From positions 1 to 64,000 of the forward strand of contig JAVBNX010000017.1 in the NCBI GenBank assembly GCA_031551275.1: a stretch of 64,000 nt of DNA, written 5' to 3'. Shown in pieces: positions 41,006-49,347 of the stretch. The notes beneath the pieces were generated by a model. It worked only from the letters and a program-made list of their open reading frames with translations, had not been told where the DNA came from and did no database searches. Made by a program: the position numbers and the translations under genes. Numbering within the stretch: the first letter of the stretch is position 1; each line of letters opens with the position of its first letter. Origin of the DNA: JAVBMJ01 sp031551275 (lineage in GTDB: Bacteria > Bacteroidota > Bacteroidia > Bacteroidales > Rikenellaceae).

Positions 41006-41126
41006 GCTGTGCGGAGAGTGCGGCAGGTTTGGACGATCGTTCAGTCTTTCAAACCGCAGCGTACTGAAGTACGTGAGGATTTGGAAGCTGAAGGATCGTT
41101 CAAAGATGCCGTGCTATACGCGCAGC
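41006..41126 (+). repeat. 121-nt structured palindromic element, copy 3
   Basis: Same outer stem and apex as copies 1 and 2. The middle stem here is TTTGGACGATC with GATCGTTCAAA, which changes five neighbouring pairs relative to copy 2 while all stay paired (one G-U). The following bases 41127-41134 (AACGATCC) are the exact complement of 41093-41100 in the 3' arm. A further 9-bp stem (41145-41166) lies after it. Confidence 0.85.
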
Positions 41127-41184
41127 AACGATCCAGGGGGTAATCGGGCGAACCAAAGTTCGCCCGGGTCTGAGCCGGACCTAT

Positions 41185-41229
41185 CTTAATACAGAAAGCC
41201 CCCTGATTCAGGAGGCTTTCTGTATTAAG
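41185..41229. terminator. Long hairpin after the DUF4295 gene
   Basis: CTTAATACAGAAAGCC pairs exactly with GGCTTTCTGTATTAAG, and CCTG/CAGG extends it inward, giving about 20 bp. It begins 12 bases after the DUF4295 stop on the minus strand. No clear U-tract follows, so its terminator role is likely but not certain. Confidence 0.65.
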
Positions 41230-41240
41230 ACGGTACAACC

Positions 41241-41396
41241 TTACTTCTTAGAAAAAAAGTCCTGGACTTGATCGGTGGCTACGACCTCGGTCTTGAAGGT
41301 GTATGCGCCGGTCTTGTCGGATTTGACCATCTTAATGCACTTGGTAAAGTTCTTGCCCGAACCTGTCTTGAGCGTTGCGACTACTTTCTTTGCCAT
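41241..41396 (-). CDS. DUF4295 family small protein
   Basis: A 51-residue basic protein starting MAKKVVATLKTGSGKNF and ending DQVQDFFSKK. It is a Bacteroidetes family always found after rpmB and rpmG, and is presumed to be ribosome-associated. It lies 11 bases after rpmG. No motif reveals its role. Confidence 0.85.
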   Translation of the reverse strand: MAKKVVATLKTGSGKNFTKCIKMVKSDKTGAYTFKTEVVATDQVQDFFSKK

Positions 41397-41407
41397 TGCC
41401 TTTCAAT

Positions 41408-41590
41408 TTACTTGATTTCACGGTGAACAGTGACCTTTTTGAGGATGGGGTTGTACTTTTTACGCTCCAGCCTGTCGGGTGTGTTCTTCTTGTTCTTGGT
41501 AGTGATATAACGGGACGTGCCCGGCATACCGCTCTCCTTGTGTTCGGTGCATTCGAGGATGACCTGAACCCTGATTCCTTTTTTTGCCAT
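41408..41590 (-). CDS. rpmG: Large ribosomal subunit protein bL33
   Basis: 60-residue 50S protein. MAKKGIRVQVILECTEH and RYITTKNKKNTPDRLE match bL33. The zinc-binding CxxC pairs of the C+ form are absent (only one Cys), so this is the zinc-free type. Operon with rpmB (10-base gap) and DUF4295. Confidence 0.95.
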   Translation of the reverse strand: MAKKGIRVQVILECTEHKESGMPGTSRYITTKNKKNTPDRLERKKYNPILKKVTVHREIK

Positions 41591-41600
41591 CGTTTAGCGG

Positions 41601-41834
41601 TTAGTAGATCTTCTTGGCCGTCGAAGATTCCTTCAAGGCGCAAGCGAGACCCTTCTTGTTAATGGTTTTCATTCCGGCGGCGGTAACCTTCAGCGTGATC
41701 CACCTGTTCTCCTCCTCGGACCAGAAACGCTTGGTTTTGAGGTTGGGATTGAACAGCCGCTTGGTCCGGGTGTTCGAGTGGGCAACGTTGTTGCCGGTCA
41801 TCGCCGTCTTCCCTGTGATTTCGCAGACTTTCAT
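41601..41834 (-). CDS. rpmB: Large ribosomal subunit protein bL28
   Basis: 77-residue 50S protein. MKVCEITGKTAMTGNNVAHS and TKRLFNPNLKTKRFW are diagnostic. It is the first gene of rpmB-rpmG-DUF4295, with its own promoter at 41863. Confidence 0.96.
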   Translation of the reverse strand: MKVCEITGKTAMTGNNVAHSNTRTKRLFNPNLKTKRFWSEEENRWITLKVTAAGMKTINKKGLACALKESSTAKKIY

Positions 41835-41862
41835 TTTACTTTGGTTTATATAGAAAGAGGCG

Positions 41863-41870
41863 CAAATATA
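41863..41870 (-). promoter_or_regulatory. -7 promoter element for rpmB operon
   Basis: TATATTTG on the minus strand; TTG lies about 20 bases upstream. The element is the loop of an AGGCG/CGCCT stem, which could also end the message from the amidohydrolase gene upstream. Confidence 0.6.
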
Positions 41871-41902
41871 CGCCTTTTTTTGCTTTATGCAAGTTTTGGG
41901 GA

Positions 41903-42391
41903 CTAATCTTTTTCTATTTCAGCGGCCAGCATACGCAGGGCGGCCTGCACGAAGGCCTCTATGTTGCCGGGGCGGTCGTGGGGGAATGTGAACTTTTCGG
42001 ACCTCACGCCATTGGGGCCTGCCACGGCGATCCAGACCGTGCCGACGGGCTTGCCGGGGGTCTCGCCGCCGGGACCGGCGATGCCGGTGGTGGAGAGGGC
42101 GTAGTCGGCGTCGAGGGCCTTCCGGACGCCCACCGCCATCGCTTCGGCGCACTCCGAGCTGACAGCCCCGACGCTCTCCAGGATTTGGAATGGAACGCCC
42201 AGGATGTTCATTTTCACCTCGTTGCTGTACGACACGACCCCGCCGTTGAAATAGACCGAGGCTCCGGGGATGGCGGTGATCGCGGCGCTCAGAGCTCCGC
42301 CCGTGCAGGACTCGGCCACGGCGAGTTTCCAACCGTTCCTGATAAAGGGTTCGGCGATCTCTTGCTGGATGTCGATGGGTTGTGCGGCCAT
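41903..42391 (-). CDS. CinA C-terminal-type nicotinamide-nucleotide amidohydrolase
   Basis: Hydrolyses nicotinamide mononucleotide to recycle NAD precursors; 162 residues, only the amidohydrolase domain, as in PncC. AVAESCTGGALSAAIT at about residues 24-39 holds the catalytic Ser, and YALSTTGIAGPGGETPGKPVGTV (part shown: TGIAGPGGETPGKPVGTV) is the family core. It follows pyrD by 12 bases. Confidence 0.92.
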   Translation of the reverse strand: MAAQPIDIQQEIAEPFIRNGWKLAVAESCTGGALSAAITAIPGASVYFNGGVVSYSNEVKMNILGVPFQILESVGAVSSECAEAMAVGVRKALDADYALSTTGIAGPGGETPGKPVGTVWIAVAGPNGVRSEKFTFPHDRPGNIEAFVQAALRMLAAEIEKD

Positions 42392-42403
42392 GGCGGGGCG
42401 CGT

Positions 42404-43516
42404 TTAGGCCTCGGCGGAGGACTCGGAAGCGGAAGCGGGCGCAGTGGAGTTTGCGGCTGCGGGCGCGGGTTCCGGCTTGCCTTCCGCCCGCTTTTTGATC
42501 TTTTTGCAGATCTGGCGCACGAAGGCGGGACCACCGTAGACGTAGCCCGTGTAGACCTGAATCAGGCTGGCGCCAGCGTCGAGCATGGCCAGCGCGTCGT
42601 CGGGGGTCATGATGCCGCCCACGCCGATGATCGGGTAGCGGCCCTCGGTCTTTTTGTGGATGTAGCGGACGACCTCCAGTGCCCGTTCGCGGATCGGCTC
42701 CCCGCTCAGACCGCCCTTGCCGATGGCTTCGATCTCCCTCGGGTCGGATTGCAGGCCCTCGCGTTTGGAGGTGGTATTGACCGCCACAAGGCCGTCGAGG
42801 CCCAGCTCGGTCATCACTTCGATCGCGTCGTCGATCTCCTTGAAGGTTAAATCGGGGGATATTTTCAGCAAAATGGGGCGGTACTGGTTCTGGCCCCTGC
42901 GGAACTCGACCAGGCCGTTGGAGATCTCCCTCAGGCTCTCCTTGTCCTGCAAAGCGGTCAGCGAGGCGATGTTGGGGCAGCTGACGTTGACCACGAAGTA
43001 ATCGACGTACTGGTAGAGGCTGCGGAAGAGTTTCAGGTAGTCGGCGGCGGCGCTCTGGTTGGGGGTGTCGGTGTTCTTGCCCAGGTTCGCGCCCACGATC
43101 TGGCCGGGACGGCGGTTGCGCAGGTGGTCCAAAGCCCGGTCCATGCCCAGGTTATTGAAGCCCATGCGGTTGACCAACGCGTTATCTGCCTCTAAACGGA
43201 AGAGGCGCGGCTTCTTGTTGCCCTTCTGGGGCAGCGGGGTGACCGTACCGACCTCGACGAAGCCGAAGCCCATGGCCCCGAGAACGCGGTAGGCGTAGGC
43301 GTCCTTGTCGAAGCCCGCGGCCAGGCCGACGGGGTTGGGGAAGGTCATACCGAAGACCTCGCGCTCGAGCGACGGGTCGGTAAAGGCGAACATTTTGCGC
43401 AGGAGCCACGTCGCGCCCGGGATCCATTGGACCAGGCGGAAGCCCCACATCATGATGTGATGGATGTTCTCGGGCGAAATGTGGAACAGGATGGGGCGTA
43501 TAAACTTTTTATACAC
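42404..43516 (-). CDS. pyrD: Quinone-dependent dihydroorotate dehydrogenase
   Basis: Membrane-associated class 2 enzyme of pyrimidine synthesis, 370 residues. The GTG at 43516 (VYKKFIRPILFHISPENIHH) is preferred because an in-frame TTG start further upstream would lie before the -7 element at 43546-43553. The N-terminal membrane helices of class 2, PVGLAAGFDKDAYA, VNVSCPN near residue 170 and GGIMTPDDA are seen. The tail past residue 345 is an Ala/Pro/Ser-rich extension not needed for the fold. It is followed by the CinA-type gene. Confidence 0.94.
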   Translation of the reverse strand: MYKKFIRPILFHISPENIHHIMMWGFRLVQWIPGATWLLRKMFAFTDPSLEREVFGMTFPNPVGLAAGFDKDAYAYRVLGAMGFGFVEVGTVTPLPQKGNKKPRLFRLEADNALVNRMGFNNLGMDRALDHLRNRRPGQIVGANLGKNTDTPNQSAAADYLKLFRSLYQYVDYFVVNVSCPNIASLTALQDKESLREISNGLVEFRRGQNQYRPILLKISPDLTFKEIDDAIEVMTELGLDGLVAVNTTSKREGLQSDPREIEAIGKGGLSGEPIRERALEVVRYIHKKTEGRYPIIGVGGIMTPDDALAMLDAGASLIQVYTGYVYGGPAFVRQICKKIKKRAEGKPEPAPAAANSTAPASASESSAEA

Positions 43517-43545
43517 GGCTTTCTTTTGGTGGTGCGAATCGGGGG

Positions 43546-43553
43546 CAAAGATA
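43546..43553 (-). promoter_or_regulatory. -7 promoter element for pyrD
   Basis: TATCTTTG on the minus strand, 29 bases before the GTG start at 43516. It supports that start. Confidence 0.6.
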
Positions 43554-43631
43554 GTGAAAACTGAGAGCAATCCAAACTTGTTTGGAATTGCCGAAGTGCA
43601 TCCTATCTTATGTAAAGATAGATATAAAAAT

Positions 43632-43639
43632 TATCTTTG
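43632..43639 (+). promoter_or_regulatory. -7 promoter element for pdxB
   Basis: TATCTTTG on the plus strand, only 5 bases before the ATG at 43644, so the message is probably leaderless. Confidence 0.6.
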
Positions 43640-43643
43640 CGGC

Positions 43644-44675
43644 ATGAAAATCGTCGCCGACAAAGATATTCCCTTTTTGCAGGGCGTCTTCGAGCCTTAC
43701 GCCGAGGTCGTCTACCTGGGCGGCAGGCGGATCGGGGCGGCGGACCTTAGGGACGCGGACGCGCTGATCGTCAGGACCCGGACGCGCTGCGACGAGGCCC
43801 TGCTCGCGGGGTCTGGCGTGAAGATCGTGGCCACGGCCACCATCGGGCGCGACCATATCGACGTGGATTGGTGCGTGCGGCACGGGATTACCGTGGCCGA
43901 CGCGGCGGGATGCAACGCCCGCGGGGTGTTGCAATGGGTCGGGGCGGCGTTGGCGGGGGCGTCCCGCAAATACGGCTGGCAACCGCAGGGTATGTGCCTC
44001 GGCGTGGTCGGGGTGGGCAATGTGGGAAGCCTGATCGCGGAGTACGGGAAGATGTGGGGCTTCCGGGTGGTTTGCTGCGACCCGTTGCGCGAAGAGCGCG
44101 AGGGGGCCGGATGGGCTGCGCGGTACGGTACGACGGCGACGCTTCGGCAGGTGGCCTCCACGGCGGATATTATTTCGTTCCATGTGCCTTTGACTACGGA
44201 CGGGGACTACCCTACCCTTTCGATGGCTTCGGCGGAGTTTTTCGACGCTTTAAAGCCGGGGGCTTTGGTGCTCAACTCCTCGCGGGGGGAGGTCCTCGAC
44301 GAGGGGGCTTTCCTGCGGGCGATCCGGGACAAGGGCGTCACGGCGGGGATCGATACCTGGCGGGATGAGCCCCGAATCAACCGGGAATTGCTGACGGCGG
44401 CTTTGTTCGCCACCACCCACATCGCGGGCTACTCGGTGCAGGGCAAGGCGATGGGGTCGGCGATGGCGATCCGGGCGGTGGCGGAAAAGTTCGGGCTGGA
44501 GGGCGTCAAGCTGCCCCGTGTGGACCGGCATCCCCGGGCGATAAGCTGGGAGGAGATGGGTGCTACGGTCGGGGATTACATCGACCTGGAGGCCCTGACG
44601 CGGCAATTGAAAGGCTCGCCGATGGAGTTCGAGGCCATCCGGACGGGGTACAGGTACAGGGAAGAGTATTTTTAG
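43644..44675 (+). CDS. pdxB: 4-phosphoerythronate dehydrogenase PdxB
   Basis: Second step of the DXP-dependent pyridoxal phosphate route; 343 residues. The start MKIVADKDIPFLQG at 43644 follows the promoter. Rossmann motif GVVGVGNVGS near residue 118, the catalytic Arg in LVLNSSRGEVLDEG near residue 205, TWRDEP and the catalytic His in THIAGYSVQGK are present. The PdxB-specific C-terminal dimer domain (from about 255) separates it from SerA. It stands alone; convergent with the GntP gene (4-base gap). Confidence 0.94.
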   Translation: MKIVADKDIPFLQGVFEPYAEVVYLGGRRIGAADLRDADALIVRTRTRCDEALLAGSGVKIVATATIGRDHIDVDWCVRHGITVADAAGCNARGVLQWVGAALAGASRKYGWQPQGMCLGVVGVGNVGSLIAEYGKMWGFRVVCCDPLREEREGAGWAARYGTTATLRQVASTADIISFHVPLTTDGDYPTLSMASAEFFDALKPGALVLNSSRGEVLDEGAFLRAIRDKGVTAGIDTWRDEPRINRELLTAALFATTHIAGYSVQGKAMGSAMAIRAVAEKFGLEGVKLPRVDRHPRAISWEEMGATVGDYIDLEALTRQLKGSPMEFEAIRTGYRYREEYF

Positions 44676-44679
44676 GCGG

Positions 44680-45927
44680 TTATCCGGCGATAAACCAGGC
44701 AACGGTAGTCGAAATGGCCAGCACGGCGCCGACGGCGGTTTCGTAGGGGATCAACTTGAGCCTTTGGCGGATGTCCATCTCGACCGAGCCTCCGGTGGCG
44801 TGGAAGAAGGAGCCGTGGGGCAGGTGGTCGAGCATGGTGGCGCCGGAGTTGATCATCGCGGCTCCCCAGATTGCGCTTACGCCCGAGGCCAGGATCGCCG
44901 CGCCGAAGGAGGCGGAGGCTACCGTGGCCCCGGCGGTGGTCGAGGCGGTGGCGGCGGACATTAGGGCGCCGGAGACGGGGGCGATCATCGCGTCGCCGAT
45001 GCCCAATTTGCTTAACGCACCGAGTATCACTTCGTTCAAGGTCGAGGCTTTGATAATGCCCGCGATGGTTCCCGTGCCGACCAGAAGGACGGCCACGACG
45101 GACATCTTCTCCAGGCCGTACTTCAGGCTTCCTGCCAGTTGGCGTGTACGGCGCATGGCCAGAATGCCGACAAGGCCCCCTGCCGGAAGGGCGATCAGGG
45201 GGTCGATCACAATACCGAAGATCGGGCGCAGGGCCAGCAACGCGACGGCGACTAACGGGGCGACCAGGGCCAGGCCCACGGGCGGGAGGTCGGCGCGCTC
45301 GGATTCGGTGCCTTGCAGGGTAACGCGTTCGCCCTCTTTGGGCATCAAACGAGAGAGCAGGTAGACGGTAAAGATCAGGCCGATGATGGCAGGGATCACG
45401 CTCACGGCCATCACCATCGGCAGGGGTGCGCCCATGTTCTCGGCGGCGATGATCGTGTTGGGGTTGGGCGAGATGATGTTGCCGCACTTGCCGCCACCGA
45501 CCATCACCATCAAAAGGTGCAGTTTGGGGATGCCCAGGCGGTAGCCCACCGTCAGGGCCACGGGGGCGACCGTGATCACGGCCACGTCGATAAAGACGCC
45601 CGTGGCGGTCAGCAGCATGGCCGAGAGGGCCAAAGCCAGGAAGACGTGCTTGTGGCCCAGCTTGTTTACGATGGCGTGGGAGATCGAGTCGGCGGCCCCG
45701 GTAACGATCAGCACGCCCGAGAGCACGCCTGCCGCCAGGATGCGGACGATGGCGGGGGTGATGTCCTTCACCCCCTGGACCATGTTGGAGATCGTGCCCC
45801 CGAGGCCCATGCCGCCCACAAGGCCGCCCAGGATGGCGCCCAGGATCAGGCTGTAAACGGGGGATACCTTGCGGACGATCAGAAAGATGGAGGCCAACAG
45901 GCCTATGACTGCTCCCAGTGCGCTCAT
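44680..45927 (-). CDS. GntP family permease
   Basis: H+-coupled importer of gluconate-like acids, 415 residues with about 12 hydrophobic segments. GGGKCGNIISPNPNTIIAAEN near residue 145 and the C-terminal GATVASASFGAAILASG repeat are family features. The start overlaps the end of the glycerate kinase gene by 4 bases, so the natural substrate is probably glycerate or a related acid. This is inference from context. Confidence 0.9.
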   Translation of the reverse strand: MSALGAVIGLLASIFLIVRKVSPVYSLILGAILGGLVGGMGLGGTISNMVQGVKDITPAIVRILAAGVLSGVLIVTGAADSISHAIVNKLGHKHVFLALALSAMLLTATGVFIDVAVITVAPVALTVGYRLGIPKLHLLMVMVGGGKCGNIISPNPNTIIAAENMGAPLPMVMAVSVIPAIIGLIFTVYLLSRLMPKEGERVTLQGTESERADLPPVGLALVAPLVAVALLALRPIFGIVIDPLIALPAGGLVGILAMRRTRQLAGSLKYGLEKMSVVAVLLVGTGTIAGIIKASTLNEVILGALSKLGIGDAMIAPVSGALMSAATASTTAGATVASASFGAAILASGVSAIWGAAMINSGATMLDHLPHGSFFHATGGSVEMDIRQRLKLIPYETAVGAVLAISTTVAWFIAG

Positions 45928-47060
45928 TTCGTGTGTTTTATCAGGCTAAGGAATTGGGCTACCGTTCTTTGTGCGTTGGCCGCGGCGAAACCGGGGTCCA
46001 TGGCTTCGGCCAGCGTGGCCGGGCGGGGAAGGATGGGAAAGACGGCGGCGAAGCCCTGCGCGTTGAGCGAATCGGCATCCTCGACCGCCCCCCCGATCGC
46101 GACCACGGGGACGTTTGCGCGGGCCGCGGCATCCAACACCCCGCGGGGGGCCTTGCCCATGGCTGTCTGCGCGTCCAGGCGGCCCTCGCCGGTAATGACC
46201 AGGTCGGCTCCTTTGAGTTTTTCTTCGAAGCGGCACATCTCCAGGACCATCTGGATCCCGGGGGTCAGTTCGGCGTTCAACAGGGCTTTGAAGCATCCCC
46301 CAAGGCCCCCGGCAGCCCCGGCTCCGGGGTAGGCGCCTATATCGGGGCGGCCGGAGCGTTTGACGACCCCGGCGAAATTTTGCAGCCCGGCGTCCAGGCG
46401 CTCGACCATTTGCGGGTCTGCGCCCTTTTGCGGGGAGAAGATATGGGCGGCACCGTTGGGGCCGTAGAATGGGTTTTCAACGTCGCAGGCCACCGTAAAG
46501 ACGGCCTCTTGGAGTTCGGGGCGGGCGTTGGAAGCATCGATCTGCGCGATCCGGGCCAGGGAAGCGCCGCAGCCGGGGAGTTCATGGCCATCGGCGTCGC
46601 GGAAAACGTAGCCCAGGGCGGAAAGCATACCCGTACCCGCGTCGTTGGTCGCGCTGCCCCCGATGCCGACCAGAAAGCGGCGGCAGCCTCTCGCGAGGGC
46701 ATCCAGGATCAGCTCGCCCGTGCCGTAGGTAGTGGTCTTCTCGGGGTTGCGCTCATCGGGGGCAAGCAACGGAAGGCCGCTGGCAGTTGCCATCTCGATC
46801 ACGGCGGTATGCCCGGGCAGGATGCCGTAGCGGGCCTTGACGGGGCGCATCAGGGGGTCGCGGACCTCGGCTTCGACGATCTCTCCGCCGCAACTCCCGA
46901 CCAGGGCCTCGACCGTGCCCTCGCCGCCGTCGGCGATGGCCACCTTTTCGACCCGGCAACCGGGGAAGACGGCTTTGATCCCCCTCTCCACGGCTTCGGC
47001 GGCCTGGGCGGAGCTGAGTGAACCCTTGAAAGAATCGATGGCGACGACGATTTTCTTCAT
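45924..47060 (-). CDS. Glycerate kinase (GlxK/GarK type)
   Basis: Phosphorylates D-glycerate, feeding it into glycolysis; 378 residues, the length of the GarK family. N-terminal KIVVAIDSFKGSLSSAQAAEAVE, ADGGEGTVEALV, IGGSATNDAGTGMLSALG and the C-terminal VITGEGRLDAQTAMGKAPRGV are all diagnostic. It is translationally coupled to the GntP permease that follows. 2- or 3-phosphoglycerate as the product cannot be told apart. Confidence 0.95.
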   Translation of the reverse strand: MKKIVVAIDSFKGSLSSAQAAEAVERGIKAVFPGCRVEKVAIADGGEGTVEALVGSCGGEIVEAEVRDPLMRPVKARYGILPGHTAVIEMATASGLPLLAPDERNPEKTTTYGTGELILDALARGCRRFLVGIGGSATNDAGTGMLSALGYVFRDADGHELPGCGASLARIAQIDASNARPELQEAVFTVACDVENPFYGPNGAAHIFSPQKGADPQMVERLDAGLQNFAGVVKRSGRPDIGAYPGAGAAGGLGGCFKALLNAELTPGIQMVLEMCRFEEKLKGADLVITGEGRLDAQTAMGKAPRGVLDAAARANVPVVAIGGAVEDADSLNAQGFAAVFPILPRPATLAEAMDPGFAAANAQRTVAQFLSLIKHTK

Positions 47061-47070
47061 GCGTCAGGGG

Positions 47071-47547
47071 TTAGCGTTTCTGTTTTCCGGTAATATGCTC
47101 GACTTGCAGGCGCAGGATCGCGGTGCGGTGCAAGGACTTTTGGGCGGCCGTGCGGCCCGTCTCCGCGTGCTCCGGGTCGTATTTTTTGACCAGTAGGTCC
47201 AGGGCGGCAAGTTTTTCCGCGTCGTCGAAGACGGGGTGGACCACCCCGAAGGCGATCGCGCTGCGGTAGCGGGTGGTGAAGGCCCCGGGGACGGTCTCCA
47301 CGCCGTCCACCACGCAGAATGTGACCTTGGAGTTGTTCTTCAAACACTCCAGCTTTTCGCCCTCGGGAGCGCAATGGAACCAGACGCACTCCCCGTCGTA
47401 GACGTAGCTCAAGGGGATGCCGTAGGCGTAGCCCGCCGGGTTAGGGCCCAGGCTCAGGTAGCCGTAGAGCGCCGTGTGGAGCAGGTCCTGTGCCTCTTCA
47501 AGGGGCAGGATCCGGTCTTTGCGGCGGGGTTCGGTAAATTTTTCCAT
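47071..47547 (-). CDS. Pyridoxamine 5'-phosphate oxidase-fold protein
   Basis: Flavin-binding split-barrel protein of 158 residues, nitroimidazole-resistance-like. The start MEKFTEPRRKDR at 47547 is chosen; LPLEEAQDLLHTALYGYLSL, YGIPLSYVYDGECVWFHCAPEGEKLECLKNN (shown in part) and VCFVVDG-type blocks are the FMN site. It lies 10 bases upstream of glycerate kinase, so it may be the first gene of that unit. Substrate unknown. Confidence 0.85.
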   Translation of the reverse strand: MEKFTEPRRKDRILPLEEAQDLLHTALYGYLSLGPNPAGYAYGIPLSYVYDGECVWFHCAPEGEKLECLKNNSKVTFCVVDGVETVPGAFTTRYRSAIAFGVVHPVFDDAEKLAALDLLVKKYDPEHAETGRTAAQKSLHRTAILRLQVEHITGKQKR

Positions 47548-47589
47548 CGGGATTTTTTTTTGCAATGGGGGTAAAGATAATAAAAATGC

Positions 47590-47619
47590 GCATCCCGCCT
47601 CTGTAAAGGGGCGGGATGC
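47590..47619 (-). terminator. Terminator after phosphofructokinase gene
   Basis: GCATCCCGCC pairs with GGCGGGATGC; on the minus strand TTTTT follows after a few bases. It lies 30 bases after the stop at 47649. Confidence 0.8.
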
Positions 47620-47648
47620 AGCGGTTTTTTATCTTCTTACCGGTTGGC

Positions 47649-48887
47649 TTACCAGTTGAGGATCTTTTTGAAGTCGTACTCCTCGGGGTTGGGCAGGTAG
47701 GCTTTCGCCGCCTGGTAGTCCTCGGGGGTAATGTAGTTGAGGATGTTGTTGATCACGGCGTTGAACTTGTCGCCCTTGATGTCGACCAGACGGGGCGGGA
47801 TCTTGCCGGTCACGGGGTCCTGAAGGTCGCGCAGGTAGAGTTGGCTGACCTGGCCGGCCTGGTTGACGTAGACCATGCAGCCCGTTTTGCCCTCGTTGAA
47901 GAGCTTGTAGACGCCCATGCCCAGCAGCGAGCAGTAGACGATATCGAAGGCGGTCGGGGTCTGGCAACGGACTTCGTAGCCGATCTCCACGGGGCGCGAC
48001 TTGACCTTGAGGCCGAGTTGCTTGACCTTGGCCTCGATCATCTCGTTGAAGATGTGGGCCTTGGAGACTTTGCCCAGTTCGGGGTGGCCGTGGGAGTCGT
48101 AACTGAAGTGGATGCCGGTCTTTTTGATCTCCTCATCACTGAGTTCGTGGAACACGCCCTCGGAGATGATTGCAGCGCCGTAGTCCATGCCCATGATCTT
48201 GCGCTTGACGATGGCCGAGACCACCAGGCTGACGATCTTGTCGACCGTGATGGTCGTTTTGTTGAACATCTCGGGGATGACGATCATCGGGTAGTGGCAG
48301 GCGGTGCCGATCCCGAAGGCCAGGTGGCCTGCCGAGCGGCCCATGGCGGCCAGCACGAACCAGTTGCCCGAGGTGCGGGCGTCGACGTAGACCGTGCGGC
48401 CGATGGTCGCGCCTTTGTCCTTGGCCGATTGATAGCCGAACGTGGGCGAGCCTTCGGGCAGGGGCAGGTCGTTGTCGATGGTCTTGGGAACATGGATGTT
48501 GGCAACCGGATAGCGCTTCTCCTCAAGGAAGTGGGCGATGCGGTTGGCGGTCGAGGCGGTGTCGTCGCCGCCGACCGTTACCAGCAACTTGACGTTGTTG
48601 TTGATGAAGAAATCGAGGTTGAAGTTCTCGGCGAAATCCTTGTCCGTGGGTTTGAAACGGCTCATTTGCAGGTAGCTGCCGCCCCGGTTGAAGATGTCGT
48701 CGGCCAGAAGGAAGTCGATCTCCACCATGCGGGGGTTGGTCCGGAACAGGCCCGTGTAGCCTTCGTGCAGGCCGATTACCTTGTAGCCTTTTTGCAGGAA
48801 GGTCTTGGCGACGCTGCCCACCACTGCGTTCATGCCGGGCGCGGGACCTCCGCCGGTCAGGATTGCGATTGCTTGTTGTTGTGCCAT
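47649..48887 (-). CDS. 6-phosphofructokinase, PPi-dependent type
   Basis: Glycolytic fructose-6-phosphate kinase of 412 residues. LTGGGPAPGMNAV near residue 10 and the active-site block. Asp108-Asp109 in VGGDDTA and Lys135 in PKTIDND are the residues that mark pyrophosphate-dependent enzymes; ATP-dependent ones usually have Gly at both the second GGD position and the Lys site. The product is then reversible fructose-1,6-bisphosphate. It is transcribed alone from a promoter at 48917. Confidence 0.9.
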   Translation of the reverse strand: MAQQQAIAILTGGGPAPGMNAVVGSVAKTFLQKGYKVIGLHEGYTGLFRTNPRMVEIDFLLADDIFNRGGSYLQMSRFKPTDKDFAENFNLDFFINNNVKLLVTVGGDDTASTANRIAHFLEEKRYPVANIHVPKTIDNDLPLPEGSPTFGYQSAKDKGATIGRTVYVDARTSGNWFVLAAMGRSAGHLAFGIGTACHYPMIVIPEMFNKTTITVDKIVSLVVSAIVKRKIMGMDYGAAIISEGVFHELSDEEIKKTGIHFSYDSHGHPELGKVSKAHIFNEMIEAKVKQLGLKVKSRPVEIGYEVRCQTPTAFDIVYCSLLGMGVYKLFNEGKTGCMVYVNQAGQVSQLYLRDLQDPVTGKIPPRLVDIKGDKFNAVINNILNYITPEDYQAAKAYLPNPEEYDFKKILNW

Positions 48888-48916
48888 TTTTATGATTGGG
48901 ATTAGATTTTCCGGTT

Positions 48917-48924
48917 CAAAATTA
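48917..48924 (-). promoter_or_regulatory. -7 promoter element for phosphofructokinase
   Basis: TAATTTTG on the minus strand, 30 bases upstream of the ATG at 48887. It separates this gene from the hydrogenase operon. Confidence 0.55.
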
Positions 48925-48966
48925 GCACTATTTTTTAAATTTTCTTAGTAACTGTTTCAAATTCTT

Positions 48967-49344
48967 TCAACAACCCGTCGCTTTTTTCATAAAGCGCTCG
49001 GCATCAATGATAAATCTTTCGTGTTTTCCCTCGCCGACGATGCCTTTGCTGTCGGAGGCGGTAACCGAGAAGACGAGCTTGCGGCCCTCGACGGATTCCA
49101 GCACGGAGCGGGCGGTAACGCTATCGCCGATGGGGGTGGCCCGCAGGTGGCTGATCTCCAGGCGTGTACCCACCGTGGCGTTGCCCTGCTCCAGGAAAGG
49201 GGCCACCGAGTCGGCGGCGGCCTTCTCCATCAGGGCCACCATCGAGGGGGTGGCGAAGACCTCCAGCAAGCCCGAGTCCACGCTGGCGGCGGTGTTTTCT
49301 TTTGTGACCTCGACGGCGGCCTGGCCTTTGATCCCGGGTTCCAT
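48967..49344 (-). CDS. FlK-like hotdog thioesterase
   Basis: Single hotdog domain of 125 residues. LLEVFATPSMVALMEKAAADSV and GTRLEISHLRATPIGDSVTARSVLE resemble fluoroacetyl-CoA-specific thioesterase FlK-like proteins, which act as generic acyl-CoA thioesterases in anaerobes. It is the last gene of the hydrogenase operon, 3 bases after the flavodiiron gene. Its link to hydrogen metabolism is unclear. Confidence 0.82.
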   Translation of the reverse strand: MEPGIKGQAAVEVTKENTAASVDSGLLEVFATPSMVALMEKAAADSVAPFLEQGNATVGTRLEISHLRATPIGDSVTARSVLESVEGRKLVFSVTASDSKGIVGEGKHERFIIDAERFMKKATGC

Positions 49345-49347
49345 ACC

